Assembly: GCF_947500255.1 (NCBI RefSeq)
Contig: NZ_CANMRL010000002.1
Location: 372,001-436,000 of the forward strand
Source: an uncultured Psychroserpens sp.
GTDB taxonomy: Bacteria > Bacteroidota > Bacteroidia > Flavobacteriales > Flavobacteriaceae
Direction: 5' to 3'
Length of the DNA: 64,000 nucleotides
Each line of letters begins with the position of its first letter. Positions within the stretch are counted from its first letter, which is position 1. The notes under the pieces were generated by a model. The model was not told where the DNA came from. It saw only the letters and a list, made by a program, of their open reading frames with translations, and searched no databases. Made by a program: the position numbers and the translations under genes. Positions 1 through 8,989 of the stretch are shown here, piece by piece.

Positions 1-195
1 TGCCTTCATCCATAATTGCAATTGTGTACTCACATTACCAGGCGAAGTTGAGATAACCACAGAAGTTTCTGGAGCTTCATAAACTTGTTCACTCGTCTCT
101 TGTCCAAATACAACAATGGTATTGAATAAAAAGAAGATGATTAGAATACATAATTTGGTAATAGCGGGTCTACCAAAATTCTTAATAGCTTTCAT
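1..195 (-). CDS. Secreted protein, N-terminal part only
   Basis: Reading from an ATG at 195 towards base 1, the frame stays open for 65 codons and runs off the window, so only the N-terminus is visible. It has a basic start (MKAIKNFGRP), a hydrophobic stretch around residues 13-30 and a likely signal peptidase I site after VVFG, followed by QETSEQ. The mature part seen here is Ser/Thr rich. I do not recognise a domain. The gene is exported to the periplasm or beyond. Its 5' side faces the 548-bp gap before the OmdA-type gene. Confidence 0.7.
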   Translation of the reverse strand, partial: MKAIKNFGRPAITKLCILIIFFLFNTIVVFGQETSEQVYEAPETSVVISTSPGNVSTQLQLWMKA

Positions 196-512
196 ACATA
201 ATAATTTTTAAGGTGCATCGCACCACAGTAAATCCCTTACTTTTAGTTTAATTAGGTTAGGCAATGTTAACTAAAGCTAACACATAGCACTATGAGGGAA
301 ATACTTTCTAGCTATAAAAAGTATTTTGGATTAATTAGATATTGAATAAATATTATGAAAGTGTATTACCGATTTGGGTATTGCGAAATGTATTAAAACG
401 ATCCTGAAATTGTCTGCTGAACAGACTTGGAAAGAAAAGAACATAACGCTGTAGTATTAACTACATTAAATAGGTATTTTTGTTTCATAGGCTTGGGGCC
501 AAATATTTAAAA

Positions 513-526
513 GTGATATAAATCAC
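513..526. promoter_or_regulatory. Fnr-like box, orphan
   Basis: GTGATATAAATCAC fits the TGA-N6-TCA operator found before five other genes in this window. Unlike those, it has no clear TAnnTTTG element at the fixed distance. The plus-strand octamer at 549-556, TATACTTA, is only a partial match. It could serve either the gene at 744 or the partial gene ending at 195, or be a chance palindrome. Confidence 0.35.
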
Positions 527-546
527 AATTTCAATAACGGCGTAAA

Positions 547-573
547 TGTATACTTACGCGATACAAGTATACA
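547..573. repeat. Perfect 9-bp inverted repeat
   Basis: TGTATACTT (547-555) and AAGTATACA (565-573) are exact reverse complements separated by 9 bases. There is no T-run after it, so it looks more like a dimeric repressor operator or RNA hairpin than a terminator. The regulator is unknown. Confidence 0.5.
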
Positions 574-701
574 GAATAAATCGATTAAATGCATTAAATA
601 TTCGACGAAATACATAAAAATGTTAAAAAAATCGCTGAAAAACAGCGCTAAGGCCTATAAAACACAAAAATTGTAAATATCACATAATCAGCATTTTAGT
701 G

Positions 702-719
702 ATTTTAACATGTTAAAAT
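702..719. promoter_or_regulatory. 18-bp perfect palindrome before the OmdA-type gene
   Basis: ATTTTAACATGTTAAAAT is fully self-complementary and ends 24 bp before the ATG at 744, overlapping a TTG (719-721) that could be a -33 element. The position suggests a repressor operator for that gene. No DNA-binding protein in the window is linked to it. Confidence 0.45.
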
Positions 720-743
720 TGTAAGTAAAGTCTTTAAAAAACC

Positions 744-1307
744 ATGGAATACTACTTCAAAACAGACATAGAATGGCGTAATTGGCTCCTTGAGAACCAC
801 AATTCTTCAGCAGGTATCTACTTAATCTTTTATAAAGTTGAAAACAAAGAGGCGTCGATGCGTTGGGAAGAAGCCGTTAAAGTAGCACTTTGTTATGGTT
901 GGATTGATTCTACTGTTAAAAGTCTTGGCAATGGAAAACGCAGGCAATATTTCTGTCCGAGAAAACCTAAAAGTGTTTGGAGTGCCTTAAACAAAAGACA
1001 CATTAAAGAACTTTCTGCTAAAAATCTAATTCATGAAAGTGGATTAAATAGTATAAGAACAGCTAAAAAGAATGGTAGTTGGACAGCATTAGACAACGTA
1101 GAAAAAGGAATAGTGCCTACCGAGTTGCAGTTAGAATTTGATAAAAACTCTAAGGCCTTTGAAAATTTTAAAAACTTTGCGCCTTCTTATAGAAAAGGCT
1201 ACTTATACTGGTTAAATCAAGCAAAACGTGAGGTGACGCGACAAAAAAGAATCGCAGAGATCATAAAACTTTGCGAAGCAAATATTAAAAGTAGAGCTAC
1301 TTGGTAG
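744..1307 (+). CDS. YdeI/OmpD-associated (OmdA) family protein
   Basis: This 187-residue cytoplasmic protein matches the bacteriocin-protection YdeI/OmdA family. The N-terminal half carries the typical pattern of WEEAVKVALCYGWIDS, followed by KRRQYFCPRKPKSVWS and then a helical C-terminal part (residues about 100-187) ending in the family's YLYWLNQAKREVTRQKRI-type segment. The biochemical role of the family is not established; the name comes from genetic data in enterobacteria. It meets the LytTR regulator gene tail to tail with directly abutting stop codons. A second, differently built OmdA-type protein lies at 36646. The family call is fairly sure, the function is not. Confidence 0.75.
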   Translation: MEYYFKTDIEWRNWLLENHNSSAGIYLIFYKVENKEASMRWEEAVKVALCYGWIDSTVKSLGNGKRRQYFCPRKPKSVWSALNKRHIKELSAKNLIHESGLNSIRTAKKNGSWTALDNVEKGIVPTELQLEFDKNSKAFENFKNFAPSYRKGYLYWLNQAKREVTRQKRIAEIIKLCEANIKSRATW

Positions 1308-2036
1308 CTAAAACATCAATTTTTTTATGTTATCCATATATCCTCTACTCACTCTTACGATGTCACCATTTAACATGGTTACATCATAACTTTTTGTATA
1401 CTTATTAAGTTCTTTTACTTTATTTAAATTGATTATAGAAGAACGATGTACTCTAATAAAAATGCTGCTATTAAGCTTCTCTTCCAATGTTGATATTCCG
1501 TAGTTACTCAAATAGGTCTTATCTGTTACAACAATTTTTGAATAATCACCATAAGCTTCAATTCTAACCACTTCTTCCAAGGCAATGGTTACCAATTTAT
1601 TTTGGCTCTGTACCAATATACGCTGTGGAGATTTTGTGGTATCCATTAATAAGCTCTCTGCCAATGGTCTTGCTTTATTTTGATTGCTGTTTTTTTCAGA
1701 TTTTTCAACTGCTGTTTTAAATCGTTCTTTAGTATATGGCTTTAAAAGATAATCTATAGCATGAACCTCAAAAGCTTTTAATGCGTATTTATCATAAGCC
1801 GTAGAAAAAATAATTTGTGGTAATTCCTCTAAATGTTTTAGTACATCAAACCCTGTCATTCCGGGCATTTGAATATCTAGAAAGATCAAATCTGGTTTAA
1901 ACTCATTAATCATTTTCACTGCATCTACACCATTATTAGCTTCTCCCAATAGGATTAAATGCGAAAAATCTTCAAGATATTCTCTTATGAGTTGTCGCCC
2001 AGACGCTTCATCATCTACGATAATTACCTTTCTCAT
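1308..2036 (-). CDS. LytTR family response regulator
   Basis: Two-domain response regulator of 242 residues. Residues 1-120 form a receiver domain: acidic pair at DDE (8-10), phospho-acceptor Asp in DLIFLDIQMPG (about 54), and Lys in LLKPYTKERF. Residues about 135-242 form a LytTR DNA-binding domain with the usual VRVHRSSIINLNKV core. It overlaps the upstream kinase gene by 4 bases, so the two are translated together as a two-component pair. The pair is divergent from the barrel protein gene at 3284, and the region between holds LytTR-type repeats, which makes that gene and the pair itself the likely targets. Confidence 0.9.
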   Translation of the reverse strand: MRKVIIVDDEASGRQLIREYLEDFSHLILLGEANNGVDAVKMINEFKPDLIFLDIQMPGMTGFDVLKHLEELPQIIFSTAYDKYALKAFEVHAIDYLLKPYTKERFKTAVEKSEKNSNQNKARPLAESLLMDTTKSPQRILVQSQNKLVTIALEEVVRIEAYGDYSKIVVTDKTYLSNYGISTLEEKLNSSIFIRVHRSSIINLNKVKELNKYTKSYDVTMLNGDIVRVSRGYMDNIKKLMF

Positions 2037-3121
2037 ATTTCAAAGCTAATTTTTAGTCCTTGAGGTCTATTATCAGATAATTTCAAGGCACTGTTATAAC
2101 GCTTTTCTAGGCGCAGTCGTGTATTTGTTAATCCAATACCTTTCCCAAAAATTGATTGTTTGTTTTCAACACCTATACCTGTATCAGAAATTTCAAAAGC
2201 CAAATGCTCTCCTTTCTTTTTTACTGAAATAGTAATAGATCCACCTTCAATTAAAGATGATAGACCGTGCCTAATAGAATTTTCAACCAACGGCTGAAGC
2301 AACATTGGCGGTATCATTTCATCTAAAATGGAATCATCAACATCAATATAAATCTCCAATCGCTCTTGAAAACGCTCTTTTTCTAGAGCTAGATACTTAT
2401 TTACAAAGTCCAATTCCTCATGAAGCGGAACATTTTCTACCTGAGACGCCTTGAGTTGATAACGAAACAAATCTGACAACTCTGCAATTAAATGTCTTGT
2501 TTTCTCATTCTCCGAGGGAACAGATGCACTAATGGTATTAAATATATTATACAGAAAATGCGGATTTAGCTGCGCTTTTAAAGCAGATAATTCACTTTTT
2601 AATGCAGCCGTTCTTAACTCTCCTTCAACAATTAATTTCTTCTGGTTCTCTTTATGATAATTGTAAGAGTGTAAAATTCCAAATTGAAGAATGTAAAATA
2701 ATGCTGGAATATAAATATCCCAAACAGCTCCCCTTCCAGTTAAATGCCCAAAATCGATACTATCACAAATCCAATAATAACTTTGTTGCCATACCAATAC
2801 AAATACTGGTAGTAATATGATATGCAGTAATAACAAATTGCGTGTAGACCAATGCTTTAATTTTTTAAACAATAACCACCATATAGGAATAGTTAGTAAA
2901 AACTTTAAAATATAATCTAAACCACTATCATCCATAAAACTCAGAGGCTCAAATAAAATATCATCGTCATGCTTAAATCCACCTCTATTATACCACAATG
3001 TTGCATGATAGAACATTGCCATTGATAGATAAAACCCAGCAAAAATTGTTAATTCACCTAAGTTTATCCCAAATAATCGTCGTTTAAAAAAAGGAGTTTT
3101 CATGAAACATGTTTTCAACAA
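2033..3121 (-). CDS. LytS/AlgZ-type sensor histidine kinase
   Basis: Integral membrane kinase of about 360 residues. The N-terminal 160 residues contain roughly four membrane spans and no obvious extracytoplasmic sensor domain. A short linker leads into a His_kinase domain with the phospho-acceptor motif LNPHFLYNIFNT (about residue 195), then an HATPase domain with the N box (LVENSIRHG) and G boxes (DTGIGV, GKGIGL). The ATG at 3121 and an in-frame ATG at 3103 are both possible; the second gives the usual short basic start. The partner is the LytTR regulator directly downstream with a 4-base overlap. The signal sensed is unknown. Confidence 0.88.
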   Translation of the reverse strand: MLKTCFMKTPFFKRRLFGINLGELTIFAGFYLSMAMFYHATLWYNRGGFKHDDDILFEPLSFMDDSGLDYILKFLLTIPIWWLLFKKLKHWSTRNLLLLHIILLPVFVLVWQQSYYWICDSIDFGHLTGRGAVWDIYIPALFYILQFGILHSYNYHKENQKKLIVEGELRTAALKSELSALKAQLNPHFLYNIFNTISASVPSENEKTRHLIAELSDLFRYQLKASQVENVPLHEELDFVNKYLALEKERFQERLEIYIDVDDSILDEMIPPMLLQPLVENSIRHGLSSLIEGGSITISVKKKGEHLAFEISDTGIGVENKQSIFGKGIGLTNTRLRLEKRYNSALKLSDNRPQGLKISFEI

Positions 3122-3160
3122 ATTTAAAAGTACTCCATATTATTAAATAATACTAATCGA

Positions 3161-3224
3161 CGAATTGACCTATTTACAGTTCAATTGGAATTCCCATTCA
3201 TCACGTTATAGGTCCATTCGTCAC
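3161..3224. promoter_or_regulatory. Putative LytTR operator cluster, locus 1
   Basis: Three related elements lie between the kinase gene and the barrel gene: CGAATTGACC on the plus strand at 3161-3170, and CCATTCATCAC (3194-3204) and CCATTCGTCAC (3214-3224), which on the minus strand read GTGATGAATGG and GTGACGAATGG. The last two are spaced exactly 20 bp, about two helical turns, as expected for dimeric LytTR binding. The same CGAATTG core recurs in the other LytTR locus at 55457-55487. Binding is inferred, not shown. Confidence 0.55.
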
Positions 3225-3283
3225 AAAGTAGATGTGTCGTTTGTTTTATTATGTCATATTTGTCACATCAAAACAACCGCATT

Positions 3284-5692
3284 ATGAAAACTACTCTTAT
3301 AACCATTATTTTCAGCCTTTTCATCGGACAAGTATTTGCACAACAATCTGTAAAAGGTCAAGTTTTTGACGAAGAATTAAAACCAATATCAGCAGCTGTA
3401 GTCTCTATATTTAATTCGGATAAGTCTCAATTTATAAAGGCTGGAATCACAGAAGATGATGGAACATTTCATATAAAGAATGTTCCAAATGGCACTTATC
3501 TAATCAATATCACAAGTCTAGGTTACAAAGACTACAACTCTGCGACATTCACACTTAATGCTTCGTCAAAGGATTTCGAAAATATTATAATGGCCGAAGA
3601 TTCTCAAGCCCTGGATGAGGTGGTTGTAAAAGCCGAAAAGCCTATGGTGCAAGTGATGGCTGACAAAACCGTTTTTAATGTGCAAAGTACGTTAAGCGCT
3701 GCTGGAGATTCTGGTTTTGAATTATTACGTAAGGCTCCAGGTGTAATTATAGACAATACCGATTCTATTATTGTAGAGGGCAAAGCTGGTGTACTTGTTT
3801 ATATAGATGATAAGCCGTCAGTACTTCGTGGACAAGATCTTGTTAATTATCTAAAGACCATTCAATCTAGTGATATAGAGTCTATAGAAATCATTACACA
3901 ACCGTCTTCGAAGTTTGATGCTGAAGGTAATGCTGGTATTATCAATATTAAATTTAAGCGTGATAAAAGCTTAGGAACTAATGGTACTGTAGCTTCAGGG
4001 TTAACTTATGGTGAATTTGGACGCTATAACACTTCGGTATCTTTCAATAACAGAAGTAAAAAAACAAGTGTTTATGGGTCGTTTAGTAATCGTTTTGGGG
4101 AAAGTTTGAATTTCATTAATCTCTATAGAACTCAAAACAATACCATTTTTGATGCGCAAACCGAAACGATTTCAGACAATAATAATAACAATGCGCGCTT
4201 AGGTTTTGATTACTATGCCAATAAAAAATCGACCTTCGGAATTATCCTTACCGGAAATTTTAGTGATGGTAGTTCAGATTCAGATTCAAGAACACCTATT
4301 TCCGATATTGGTAGTTCTAATCCCAATGAGGTCTTAGTAGCTGGTAGTGATGCCGATAATAAGACATCAAACCTCTATGCCAACCTCAACTATAAGTTCA
4401 ACACAGGAAAAGATTTTTCCCTAAACGTTGATGTCGACTTTGGAAAATACTCAAGCGACAGGACCAATTTACAACCCAATCAATATTTCAATGGTGATGA
4501 AACACAACTCATTAGTGAAACTATCAATTATATGATCACACCAATAGATATTGATATTTTCACATCAAAGGTTGATTTTGAACAAAATGTCTTAAAAGGA
4601 AAATTAGGCTTTGGAGTTAAATACTCTAAAATAGTCACCGATAATCAATTCGACTTTTTTGATCGTATCAATGGTCAAGACATCATCAATGAAGAACGAA
4701 CAAATGACTTTGCTTATGACGAACAGATCAATGCTGCGTACATCAATTATAATAGAAAGTATGAAAAATTTAGTTTTCAAGCTGGACTTAGAGTAGAGCA
4801 AACAAAATCTGATGGGGTTTTAACTGCGCTTCAAGAAGCCCAAAATGATCGTGTGAAGCGTAATTATACAGATTGGTTTCCTAGTGGTGGAATCACCTAT
4901 CAACTCAATCAAAAAAATTCATTTGCGTTAACGTATAGTAAGCGTATTCAGCGTCCTAATTATCAGAGTTTAAATCCGTTCGAATATAAAATTGATGAAT
5001 TATCATTCCGAAGAGGAAACCCATTCTTACAACCTCAATATACCGATAATCTCAAGTTGTCTCATACGTATAACTACAGACTTAATACATCTATTAGTTA
5101 TAGCTTCATCAGAGATTTCTTTGCGCAAGTAACAGAAGCGGTTGGTGACGATCAAAACTTTATCAGCCAACGAAATGTTGCCAATCAAAAGGTGATTAAC
5201 CTAGGCATATCATATCCTACAAAATTCAATGATTGGTGGAGTGTGTATGCAAGTTTAAACGCTTATCGAAGTATTTATGAGGCAACTAACGAAGATTTCG
5301 TATCCACATCCCAAAATACCTTAAGCCTCTATGCACAAAACACATTTAAACTACCAAAAGGTTTTAGAGCAGAAGTATCAGGTTGGTATAGCTCACCATC
5401 AGTTTGGGGAGGAACCTATCAAACTAAAAGTTTGGGTGCGCTTAATCTTGCTGTTCAGAAAAAATTCTTTGACGATAAACTTACTGCCAGATTAGCATTT
5501 AATGATATACTCTACACTTCACCTTGGCGAGGCGACACACAATTTGGGGCATTAGTTATTAATGGTGATGGTGGAAACGATAGCAGGCAAGTACGTTTTA
5601 ACCTAAGTTATAACTTCGGAAGAAATGAAATTAAAAAAGCAAGAAATAGAAAAACAGGTCTAGAAGATGAGAAAAACAGACTAGGCGGTTAA
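3284..5692 (+). CDS. Outer membrane beta-barrel protein with carboxypeptidase-like N-domain
   Basis: About 802 residues from the ATG at 3284. I chose this over the ATG at 3251 because it begins directly with a signal peptide (MKTTLITIIFSLFIGQVFAQ). Residues 22-90 form a CarboxypepD_reg-like domain, followed by a plug-like segment (LDEVVVKAEKPMVQV, then VLVYIDDKPSVLRG) and a long barrel of the OMP_b-brl_3 type with many alternating aromatic strands. Such proteins resemble TonB-dependent receptors; the substrate is unknown. It is divergent from the LytTR two-component pair and probably under its control. The small secreted protein gene follows 18 bp later, so the two form an operon. Confidence 0.82.
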   Translation: MKTTLITIIFSLFIGQVFAQQSVKGQVFDEELKPISAAVVSIFNSDKSQFIKAGITEDDGTFHIKNVPNGTYLINITSLGYKDYNSATFTLNASSKDFENIIMAEDSQALDEVVVKAEKPMVQVMADKTVFNVQSTLSAAGDSGFELLRKAPGVIIDNTDSIIVEGKAGVLVYIDDKPSVLRGQDLVNYLKTIQSSDIESIEIITQPSSKFDAEGNAGIINIKFKRDKSLGTNGTVASGLTYGEFGRYNTSVSFNNRSKKTSVYGSFSNRFGESLNFINLYRTQNNTIFDAQTETISDNNNNNARLGFDYYANKKSTFGIILTGNFSDGSSDSDSRTPISDIGSSNPNEVLVAGSDADNKTSNLYANLNYKFNTGKDFSLNVDVDFGKYSSDRTNLQPNQYFNGDETQLISETINYMITPIDIDIFTSKVDFEQNVLKGKLGFGVKYSKIVTDNQFDFFDRINGQDIINEERTNDFAYDEQINAAYINYNRKYEKFSFQAGLRVEQTKSDGVLTALQEAQNDRVKRNYTDWFPSGGITYQLNQKNSFALTYSKRIQRPNYQSLNPFEYKIDELSFRRGNPFLQPQYTDNLKLSHTYNYRLNTSISYSFIRDFFAQVTEAVGDDQNFISQRNVANQKVINLGISYPTKFNDWWSVYASLNAYRSIYEATNEDFVSTSQNTLSLYAQNTFKLPKGFRAEVSGWYSSPSVWGGTYQTKSLGALNLAVQKKFFDDKLTARLAFNDILYTSPWRGDTQFGALVINGDGGNDSRQVRFNLSYNFGRNEIKKARNRKTGLEDEKNRLGG

Positions 5693-5710
5693 ATTTAAAA
5701 CACTATAAAC

Positions 5711-6304
5711 ATGAAACATCTAGTAATCACATTAGCACTAATTTTGGCAAGCAGTCAAACGTTTGCACAAAACACATACTTAAAGATTTATACTGATGAT
5801 ACACCAGAATCAGTAATTATGTATCCTCCTGGAACAGATTTCGAATTAAAAACGAAAGAAGGTTACATTGTTATGAAAAATAACAATACACCCAAAATAT
5901 TTGAAATCGATGATGACTATACCCTTTTTGTCTATCCGAATTATAAAGAAAGTAGTGATGTATTTAAGTTGAATAAAGGAAAGGTAGAATTAGCATTAAC
6001 GAGTCGTTTTTCTGACAAAGACCCTAAGGAAGAAACCTTATTTATTGACGATAGTAATATCACATCACACCAAAAGATAACAGATTCTAAAATTAATAGT
6101 GGACTAAAAAATCTAGAGTTTGAATTGAGTAATGGCATTATGTTTAAATATACTGACGGGAAGTACAAAGCCTATTTCAAAAAAGAAGAAAACTACCTCA
6201 ACATTAAAGGGAAGTATCTTATCGAGAGCAAACTAGGAGTTTTAAAATTAAGTTTCAATCCTAAAAACGGACAAGTATGGTGGGTTTTTGAAGCTAAGAA
6301 ATAA
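5711..6304 (+). CDS. Secreted protein of unknown function
   Basis: 197 residues with a clear signal peptide (MKHLVITLALILASSQTFAQ), so the mature protein of about 177 residues is periplasmic or surface exposed. It is rich in charged residues and predicted beta structure, with no domain I recognise and no cysteines. It starts 18 bp after the barrel protein and ends at a strong terminator, so it is the second gene of that operon and may work with the barrel protein at the outer membrane. No function should be assigned. Confidence 0.7.
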   Translation: MKHLVITLALILASSQTFAQNTYLKIYTDDTPESVIMYPPGTDFELKTKEGYIVMKNNNTPKIFEIDDDYTLFVYPNYKESSDVFKLNKGKVELALTSRFSDKDPKEETLFIDDSNITSHQKITDSKINSGLKNLEFELSNGIMFKYTDGKYKAYFKKEENYLNIKGKYLIESKLGVLKLSFNPKNGQVWWVFEAKK

Positions 6305-6305
6305 A

Positions 6306-6330
6306 AAAGGGAAGCGTTTTGCTTCCCTTT
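6306..6330. terminator. Bidirectional terminator
   Basis: AAAGGGAAGC and GCTTCCCTTT form a perfect 10-bp stem with a 5-base loop. A-runs on one side and T-runs on the other let it work on both strands. It lies between the convergent genes ending at 6304 and 6335. Confidence 0.88.
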
Positions 6331-6334
6331 TATA

Positions 6335-7801
6335 TTATATACCACTAATATAACTTCCGTAAGGATCTTTAAATTGAATGCCTTCGGTAAAACGGTATTT
6401 GCTGAGTTGTTTAAATTCTACTAATGCCCAAAGCACAAATTCTTTAACAAAATAGCTATCTTCTTTTCTTAAATTAGGCTGGTACTCACCTAAAAGATCA
6501 TCTAATGGAGAAATCGCATCGAGTAATGCTTTATATTCTTTATCTCTAAGATCATCAAGAATTTCAAAACCATCTTGCTGATTAAAAAACCATGAGACAA
6601 TATCATCATAAGGGGTTTCGTCATCGTCTTTTTTTAGTTTTTCTATCTTCGGAAAGAACTCTGGGAACAAGCGTTTTACGGCTTCACCTATTAAATTATA
6701 GGCTACCATTGCTGCACCTTCCTGCTCACCTTCATATACCAATTCTACTTTTCCTGTAATGGACGGAATAATACCAACAAAATCACTTAAGCGCAACATG
6801 GTCTTATTATCACCTACTTTTAAAGCACGACGTTCTGCAGTACTTAACAAATTTTCTAAAGCTGTAATACTTAAACGAGCACTTACGCCACTTTTAGCAT
6901 CAATATATTCACTTTCTCGAGCTTCAAATACAATTTGCTCCAATAAATCTCTGGCAAGATCTGGAACACTAACAGATTCCTTTTGGTTTTCTACCAATTT
7001 GGCTTCTTGCTCTGTAATGAGTCGTGCTGTTTCAATATCAATAGGATAATGTGTAAGAATCTGGCTTCCAATTCTGTCTTTTAATGGTGTTACAATACTT
7101 CCTCTATTGGTATAATCTTCAGGGTTTGCCGTAAAAATAAACTGAACATCTAAAGGTAATCTTAATTTAAATCCGCGAATTTGAATATCACCTTCTTGCA
7201 AAATATTAAACAACGCTACCTGAATTCGAGCTTGTAAATCGGGTAATTCGTTAATAACAAAAATACTTCGATTCGCTCTTGGGATCATGCCGTAGTGAAT
7301 TACACGATCATCGGCATAACTCAATTTCAAATTTGCCGCTTTTATTGGATCAACATCTCCAATAAGATCAGCTACAGTTACATCTGGTGTTGCCAGTTTT
7401 TCAGCAAAGCGTTCACTTCTGTGCAACCATGAAATTGGTGTTTCGTCTCCCTTTTCAGTAATTAATTCTGTAGCAAAACGTGAAATAGGTTGAAATGGAT
7501 CGTCATTAATCTCTGAACCTTCTACAAAAGGAATATATTCATCTAAGAGATTTAGCATCAAACGCGCCAAACGTGTTTTTGCTTGTCCGCGTAAACCCAA
7601 TAAATTAATATTATGTCTTGATAGAATAGCGCGTTCCAACTCAGGAATCACGGTATTCTCATAACCATGCACACCTTCAAAAGCTGTTTCTTTATTCTTT
7701 ATTTTTTCAATTAAGTTATCACGTAATTCATCTTTTATAGATTTAGATTGATAACCTGATGTCTTTAATTCGCCTAAGGTTTTTATCGTTTCTATTTTCA
7801 T
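6335..7801 (-). CDS. MoxR/magnesium chelatase-like AAA+ ATPase
   Basis: 488-residue cytoplasmic AAA+ protein. A nucleotide-binding core spans residues about 50-300: Walker A region GLRGQAKTRL (69-78), Walker B-like segment IFVINELPDL, sensor 1 in IFTANPED, and an arginine finger region in PLKDRIGSQ. The C-terminal 150 residues are a lid plus a family-specific helical tail. The sixth Walker A position, normally Gly, is Ala74. It is followed 6 bases upstream by a VWA-domain gene, the usual pairing of MoxR-type ATPases, which act as metal-insertion or assembly chaperones. True chlorophyll or cobalamin chelatase activity is unlikely in this context. The client is unknown. Confidence 0.82.
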   Translation of the reverse strand: MKIETIKTLGELKTSGYQSKSIKDELRDNLIEKIKNKETAFEGVHGYENTVIPELERAILSRHNINLLGLRGQAKTRLARLMLNLLDEYIPFVEGSEINDDPFQPISRFATELITEKGDETPISWLHRSERFAEKLATPDVTVADLIGDVDPIKAANLKLSYADDRVIHYGMIPRANRSIFVINELPDLQARIQVALFNILQEGDIQIRGFKLRLPLDVQFIFTANPEDYTNRGSIVTPLKDRIGSQILTHYPIDIETARLITEQEAKLVENQKESVSVPDLARDLLEQIVFEARESEYIDAKSGVSARLSITALENLLSTAERRALKVGDNKTMLRLSDFVGIIPSITGKVELVYEGEQEGAAMVAYNLIGEAVKRLFPEFFPKIEKLKKDDDETPYDDIVSWFFNQQDGFEILDDLRDKEYKALLDAISPLDDLLGEYQPNLRKEDSYFVKEFVLWALVEFKQLSKYRFTEGIQFKDPYGSYISGI

Positions 7802-7807
7802 ATATAT

Positions 7808-8935
7808 TTATCCTCTTATTCTTTTTTTTCTATTCGTTTCATAATCTTCAAAAATCATTTCCCCTAAGCCTTTCAAACCTGTGTAAAAGGCTTTTCCTTG
7901 ATTGGCTCTAGTAAATTCTTGAACAAACTGCATCAAGTAGCGATCTTGAGCAATCATAAATGTAGTTATAGGAATATGTAATTTCCTTGCCTGTTGTGCC
8001 ATAGCATAACACTTATTGGTGATGTAAGGGTTGAGTCCGTTGCTATCTTTGTAATATTGTCCGTCAGGTAATCGCAAGCAACTTGGTTTACCGTCGGTAA
8101 TCATAAAGATTTGTTTATTCGTGTTTCGTTTTCTTCTGAGTAGGTCCATGGCTAATTGCAAACCTGCAACCGTATTGGTATGATAAGGGCCAACTTTGAG
8201 ATAAGGAAGATCTTTGATCTCGATCTGCCAAGAATCATTTCCGAAGACAATAATATCCAAAGTATCCTTTGGGTAACGTGTCGTAATGAGTTCTGCTAAA
8301 GCCATAGCTACACGTTTGGCTGGTGTGATACGATCTTCTCCATAAAGAATCATACTATGACTAATATCAATCATCAAAACGGTACTCATTTGAGATTTAT
8401 GTAATGTTTCTTCTACGACGAGGTCATCTTCAGTAATACTAAAATCGCCAATACCATGATTAATTTGTGCATTACGCAAACTTTCAGTCATAGAGACTTT
8501 ATCTAAAGCATCACCAAATTGGTAACTTCTAAAATCACCTGTGTGCTCATCTCCTATTCCCGGACTTTTACTTTTATGATTGCCTTGTCCACTTCTCTTT
8601 ATTTTTCCAAAGATATGGTCCAAAGCCTGTTGTCGTATAGCACGTTCTGTTTTTGCGGTTATAGCCATTCCACCTTTTCCATCAGGATTAATCTCTTCTT
8701 TGATGTAGCCTTTCTTTTTTAAATCTTCGATAAAATCGTCAATAGTATATTCGGCTGTGGTGAGCTCGTATTCCTTATCCAATTCAAGAAGCCAAGAAAT
8801 CGCTTCATCAAAATCTCCAGATGTATGTGTAATCAACTCTTTAAAGATCTCAAAAAGTTTTTCAAAAGGGGACTGATTAGGTGCTTCGTACGATTTAAAA
8901 ACAAAGCCTTTTTTGAAATTAATTCTCTCTTTCAT
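7808..8935 (-). CDS. VWA-domain protein, partner of the AAA+ ATPase
   Basis: About 375 residues from the ATG at 8935; a start 18 bp further upstream (8953) is possible but adds an atypical hydrophobic leader. Residues 1-170 are a helical region resembling the linker part of BchD-type proteins. A von Willebrand A domain follows with an intact MIDAS motif DISHS (in VLMIDISHSM), a threonine loop in GPYHTNT and the third site in ITDGKPS. It ends in a basic tail. It is encoded directly before the MoxR-like ATPase (6-bp gap), so the two probably form one ATPase/VWA chaperone complex. No membrane span is seen, unlike BatA-type proteins. Confidence 0.8.
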   Translation of the reverse strand: MKERINFKKGFVFKSYEAPNQSPFEKLFEIFKELITHTSGDFDEAISWLLELDKEYELTTAEYTIDDFIEDLKKKGYIKEEINPDGKGGMAITAKTERAIRQQALDHIFGKIKRSGQGNHKSKSPGIGDEHTGDFRSYQFGDALDKVSMTESLRNAQINHGIGDFSITEDDLVVEETLHKSQMSTVLMIDISHSMILYGEDRITPAKRVAMALAELITTRYPKDTLDIIVFGNDSWQIEIKDLPYLKVGPYHTNTVAGLQLAMDLLRRKRNTNKQIFMITDGKPSCLRLPDGQYYKDSNGLNPYITNKCYAMAQQARKLHIPITTFMIAQDRYLMQFVQEFTRANQGKAFYTGLKGLGEMIFEDYETNRKKRIRG

Positions 8936-8989
8936 AGCTGTATAAAAATACAACTATTACAATTTAATTTTGGTAAAGTTTTTATAAAA

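Larger units (their letters stand above)
196..743. other. 548-bp intergenic region without a gene
   Basis: No open frame with a plausible start is visible on either strand. The stretch is AT rich and holds three symmetric elements annotated separately: an Fnr-like box at 513-526, a 9-bp inverted repeat at 547-573 and an 18-bp palindrome at 702-719. A small GC-rich hairpin (CGCTG, AAAAA, CAGCG) lies at 633-647. A short untranslated RNA cannot be excluded, but no terminator supports one. Confidence 0.6.

Noticed and set aside
6335-8935. Magnesium or cobalt chelatase for the ATPase/VWA pair
   Set aside because: No large chelatase subunit and no chlorophyll or cobalamin genes nearby; MoxR-type chaperone pairing is the better reading.
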